The notes under the pieces: generated by a model | Database searches by the model: none | What the model was told of the DNA's origin: nothing | The model's input: the letters and a program-made list of their open reading frames with translations, nothing else | Shown here: piece by piece, positions 5,565 through 7,721 of the stretch | Layout of the letters: every line of letters starts with the position of its first letter | Position numbering within the stretch: the stretch's first letter is position 1 | Program-made: the position numbers and the translations under genes | Assembly: GCA_934693215.1 (NCBI GenBank) | Contig: CAKUVB010000081.1 | Location: 1 to 7,721 of the forward strand | From: an uncultured Candidatus Melainabacteria bacterium | GTDB lineage: Bacteria > Cyanobacteriota > Vampirovibrionia > Gastranaerophilales > Gastranaerophilaceae | Length of the DNA: 7,721 bases | Direction of reading: 5' to 3'

Positions 5565-6791
5565 ATGATGAAAAAACAGGGCTTTATTGTTATCTTAACT
5601 GTAATAATACTATTTATTGTAAATCAACTAATAGTAAGCTTTTTCACCGTTCCACCTACTGTAAACCCTGATAACTTAACAGATACCTCTCAAATAAGTT
5701 CGCAAAAACTTTTCGAACGAGCATGGAAAGAAATAGACACCGGTTTTTATGATTCCTCTTTAAATTCACAAAACTGGTCATATTGGAAAAAACATTACAA
5801 AGGTAAAATTAAAACAGATGAAGATGCAAAAGTTGCAATAGATACAATGCTTGCTAGTCTTGATGATGATTATTCTAGATACTTAAACAAAAAAGAATAC
5901 GCCGAACAAAACAGTTCTATTGAATCAAAAATCTCAGGTATCGGAGTAAACATAATGAACGATGCCGGAAAAATTGTAGTATATAGTGTATTAGACGGAA
6001 CTCCAGCAAAAACGGCTGGTATAAAAGCAAATGACATTATTAACAAGGTTGATGGCAAAAACGTAAGCGGAATGAATATTGCTGATGTTGCGGCTTTAGT
6101 TAGAGGAAAAGAAAATACTCAAGTAACACTTGAATTAATTCGAAACAAACAAAAAATTACAAAAATTGTAACTAGAAAATCCATAAAAATTGAATCAGTC
6201 AAATCATCAATAAAAAATGACATTGGATATATACAAATATCAAGCTTTATCGGTTCTTCAACTACTACAGAATTTTTATCAGCCTTAGACAAAACTAAAG
6301 ATACAAAAGGATTACTTATCGACTTAAGAGGAAACACTGGAGGTTTACTAGCAAATGCTATTTTTGTTGCAAACGCATTTTTAGACAACGGAACAATTGT
6401 GAATATTGTAGCTAGAAACGGTCAAGTTGAAGATATAAAAGCTCAATCTAGCCTACTACATATTGATAAACCTATTGTTTTACTTGTTGATGGAGCAAGC
6501 GCAAGTGCAAGCGAAATACTATCAGGAGCATTGAAAGACCATCATAAAGCCATAATTGTTGGGACTAAAACATTTGGAAAAGGTATGGTTCAAAGAATAA
6601 TACCTCTACCAAATTCTACAGGTTTAAACCTTACTATTGCAAAATATTTAACTCCTAACGGCTCTGATATCAACAAAAAAGGTATCGTCCCTGACTACGT
6701 TGTAAAATACACAGAACACGATTTTCTAACACACCACGACCCACAACGAGAAAAAGCTGAACAGATACTTTCTGTAATGATTTCTCGATAA
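5565..6791 (+). CDS. ctpA: S41-family carboxyl-terminal processing protease (CtpA/Prc type)
   Basis: A 408-aa serine protease of family S41A, of normal length. Residues 7-27 form an uncleaved-looking signal anchor after M-M-K-K, with no lipobox, so the enzyme should sit on the outer face of the cytoplasmic membrane. A family-typical L-D-D-D-Y-S-R-Y-L segment (about 99-107) precedes the PDZ domain (about 124-199, starting G-I-G-V), which recognises substrate C-termini. The catalytic core has L-R-G-N-T-G-G (254-260). The nucleophile S314 lies in A-S-A-S-A-S-E, and the general base K339 in F-G-K-G, exactly 25 residues later as in E. coli Prc (S430/K455), with Q343 four residues on. All are intact, and the closing G-I-V-P-D-Y motif is present. 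It trims or degrades extracytoplasmic proteins; the targets are unknown. Earlier in-frame starts exist at TTG 5547 and ATG 5550, and ATG 5568 is also possible. I choose 5565 because the basic n-region then sits at the N-terminus. uvrC follows after 22 bases. Confidence 0.92.
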   Translation: MMKKQGFIVILTVIILFIVNQLIVSFFTVPPTVNPDNLTDTSQISSQKLFERAWKEIDTGFYDSSLNSQNWSYWKKHYKGKIKTDEDAKVAIDTMLASLDDDYSRYLNKKEYAEQNSSIESKISGIGVNIMNDAGKIVVYSVLDGTPAKTAGIKANDIINKVDGKNVSGMNIADVAALVRGKENTQVTLELIRNKQKITKIVTRKSIKIESVKSSIKNDIGYIQISSFIGSSTTTEFLSALDKTKDTKGLLIDLRGNTGGLLANAIFVANAFLDNGTIVNIVARNGQVEDIKAQSSLLHIDKPIVLLVDGASASASEILSGALKDHHKAIIVGTKTFGKGMVQRIIPLPNSTGLNLTIAKYLTPNGSDINKKGIVPDYVVKYTEHDFLTHHDPQREKAEQILSVMISR

Positions 6792-6797
6792 ATCATG

Positions 6798-6806
6798 TGA
6801 TATAAT
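6798..6806 (+). promoter_or_regulatory. Perfect extended -10 element directly upstream of uvrC
   Basis: TGATATAAT is a TG-N extension plus a 6-of-6 TATAAT. It lies in the 22-base gap between the protease stop and the uvrC ATG and ends 7 bases before that ATG. Transcription would start at or within two bases of 6814, so the uvrC mRNA would be leaderless or nearly so. No convincing -35 box is seen 17 bases upstream, which extended -10 promoters do not strictly need. Confidence 0.5.
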
Positions 6807-6813
6807 TACCATT

Positions 6814-7721
6814 ATGAATGAGAAATTGGCACAAACTCTAAAACTAGTTCCAACTTTATCTGGTTGTTATATTTACTACGATATTAATGACGAAGTTATA
6901 TATGTTGGTAAAGCAAAAAACCTAAAACGTAGAGTCTATAGTTATTTTCATAAAAAACACGATAGTGTAAAAGTCGCAGTTTTGGTTTCTAATATTGAAC
7001 GAATGGAATATATTATCACAGATTCCGAAGTTGAAGCTCTTATTCTTGAATCACATTTGATAAAAAAATACAAACCGAAATACAATATTCTTCTAAAAGA
7101 CGATAAAAAATATCCTTATTTTTTAATTACTGATGAAAAATACCCACGTATAACTATCGTTAGAAAAAAGAATATGAATCCTGAAAAAGGACGTTATTAT
7201 GGCCCTTATACCGATATAAGAGCTATGCATTCCACATTAGATTTTCTCAAAAAAATCTTTCCTTTAAAACAATGTAAAACTCCTAAATTTACAAGTAGAC
7301 CTTGTCTTTATTATCACATAGGACGTTGTATGGCACCTTGTCAAAACTTGATATCTTCAGAAGATTACAAAAAACTCGTTTCTCAAGTAGAACTATTTTT
7401 ATCAGGACGTCAATCTGAACTCTTAAAAAAACTCAAATCAGAAATGGAAAGATATGCAACTACAGAGCAATTTGAAAAAGCAGCAAGATTAAGAGATAGT
7501 TATTTAGACCTACAAAAAACACTTGAACGCCAAAAAGTAGTATTTGAGAACACTAAACTGAATGAAGATGTAATATCAACCATTCACGAAGACGGAATTC
7601 TTGCGATAACAATTCTCTTAATTAGAGAAGGACGATTAATTGATAAAAAAGATTTTACTTATTTTGATGAATCTGATGAAACGATAGAATTGTTTAAAAC
7701 CTTTTTTAGAGAATATTATTC
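6814..7721 (+). CDS. uvrC: UvrC, excinuclease ABC subunit C, N-terminal half (runs off right edge)
   Basis: The open frame from ATG 6814 gives 302 residues of UvrC (family about 600) before the window ends. The GIY-YIG nuclease domain spans about residues 14-92, with Y30 and R40 in Y-V-G-K-A-K-N-L-K-R-R and the metal-binding glutamate E79 in E-A-L-I-L-E. These align with Y29, R39 and E76 of Thermotoga UvrC. Four cysteines (C154, C164, C172, C176) in the C-L-Y-Y-H-I-G-R-C-M-A-P-C region match the conserved set reported to bind an Fe-S cluster in E. coli UvrC. The UVR domain that contacts UvrB follows at about 204-240 (E-Q-F-E-K-A-A-R-L-R-D). The second nuclease (RNase H-like) domain is only beginning. 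In nucleotide excision repair UvrC makes the 3' and 5' incisions around a lesion marked by UvrB. The start is placed at 6814 because the N-terminus then has the usual length before the GIY-YIG domain. No Shine-Dalgarno site is visible. Confidence 0.96.
   Translation, partial: MNEKLAQTLKLVPTLSGCYIYYDINDEVIYVGKAKNLKRRVYSYFHKKHDSVKVAVLVSNIERMEYIITDSEVEALILESHLIKKYKPKYNILLKDDKKYPYFLITDEKYPRITIVRKKNMNPEKGRYYGPYTDIRAMHSTLDFLKKIFPLKQCKTPKFTSRPCLYYHIGRCMAPCQNLISSEDYKKLVSQVELFLSGRQSELLKKLKSEMERYATTEQFEKAARLRDSYLDLQKTLERQKVVFENTKLNEDVISTIHEDGILAITILLIREGRLIDKKDFTYFDESDETIELFKTFFREYY

Noticed and set aside
5870..6388. Two minus-strand open frames (5870-6058 and 6119-6388) inside the protease gene
   Set aside because: Both lie antisense to the clearly conserved PDZ and catalytic regions of the S41 protease, and their products are hydrophobic without domain features. 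They are shadow frames.
1..7721. CRISPR array, toxin-antitoxin pair, retron or other defence system
   Set aside because: No regularly spaced repeats, reverse transcriptase, nuclease apart from UvrC, or small toxin-antitoxin gene arrangement is visible. The coupled 204-aa pair is too large and lacks toxin or antitoxin motifs.

Overview
The window is AT-rich DNA (roughly 30% G+C by eye) from a bacterium using the standard bacterial code, with dense genes and short gaps. The recognisable genes are an RqcP-type S4 protein, a ROK sugar kinase, a carboxyl-terminal processing protease and UvrC. Their sequence style, together with three lysine/asparagine-rich proteins of unknown family, would fit a gut-associated non-photosynthetic cyanobacterial relative (Gastranaerophilales/Vampirovibrionia) or another low-GC lineage such as Firmicutes. 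This placement is a guess from style; there is no rRNA or marker here that settles it.

Left part, minus strand (1-1201): the 5' end of rqcP runs off the left edge. It is separated by a strong hairpin terminator from a complete ROK-family glucokinase-like gene, which has its own Shine-Dalgarno sequence and a plausible promoter. A divergent gap of 195 bases holds that promoter and two 12-base palindromes.

Middle part, plus strand (1331-5497): two unknown membrane-associated proteins, both 204 aa, are translationally coupled through an ATGA overlap. They are followed by a complete tRNA-Val(UAC) with encoded CCA, a consensus-like promoter and a near-perfect terminator. Next comes an 881-aa protein of unknown family: long helical N-terminal part, and a C-terminal part whose order of strands and helices looks like a degenerate GNAT fold with a Ser-Ser-Cys-Cys motif. 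None of these three proteins can be given a function from sequence alone. They are the lineage-specific content of the window and lie between conserved housekeeping genes.

Right part, plus strand (5565-7721): an S41 (CtpA/Prc-type) protease with N-terminal signal anchor, PDZ domain and intact Ser/Lys/Gln catalytic residues, followed after 22 bases by uvrC, which runs off the right edge after the GIY-YIG domain, the four-cysteine cluster and the UVR domain.

A recurring theme is translation start architecture. The ROK gene and the second 204-aa gene have strong Shine-Dalgarno sequences. uvrC, rqcP and less clearly the protease instead have an extended -10-like element ending 6-7 bases before the ATG, as expected for leaderless transcripts. 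No mobile element, CRISPR array or recognisable defence system is present.
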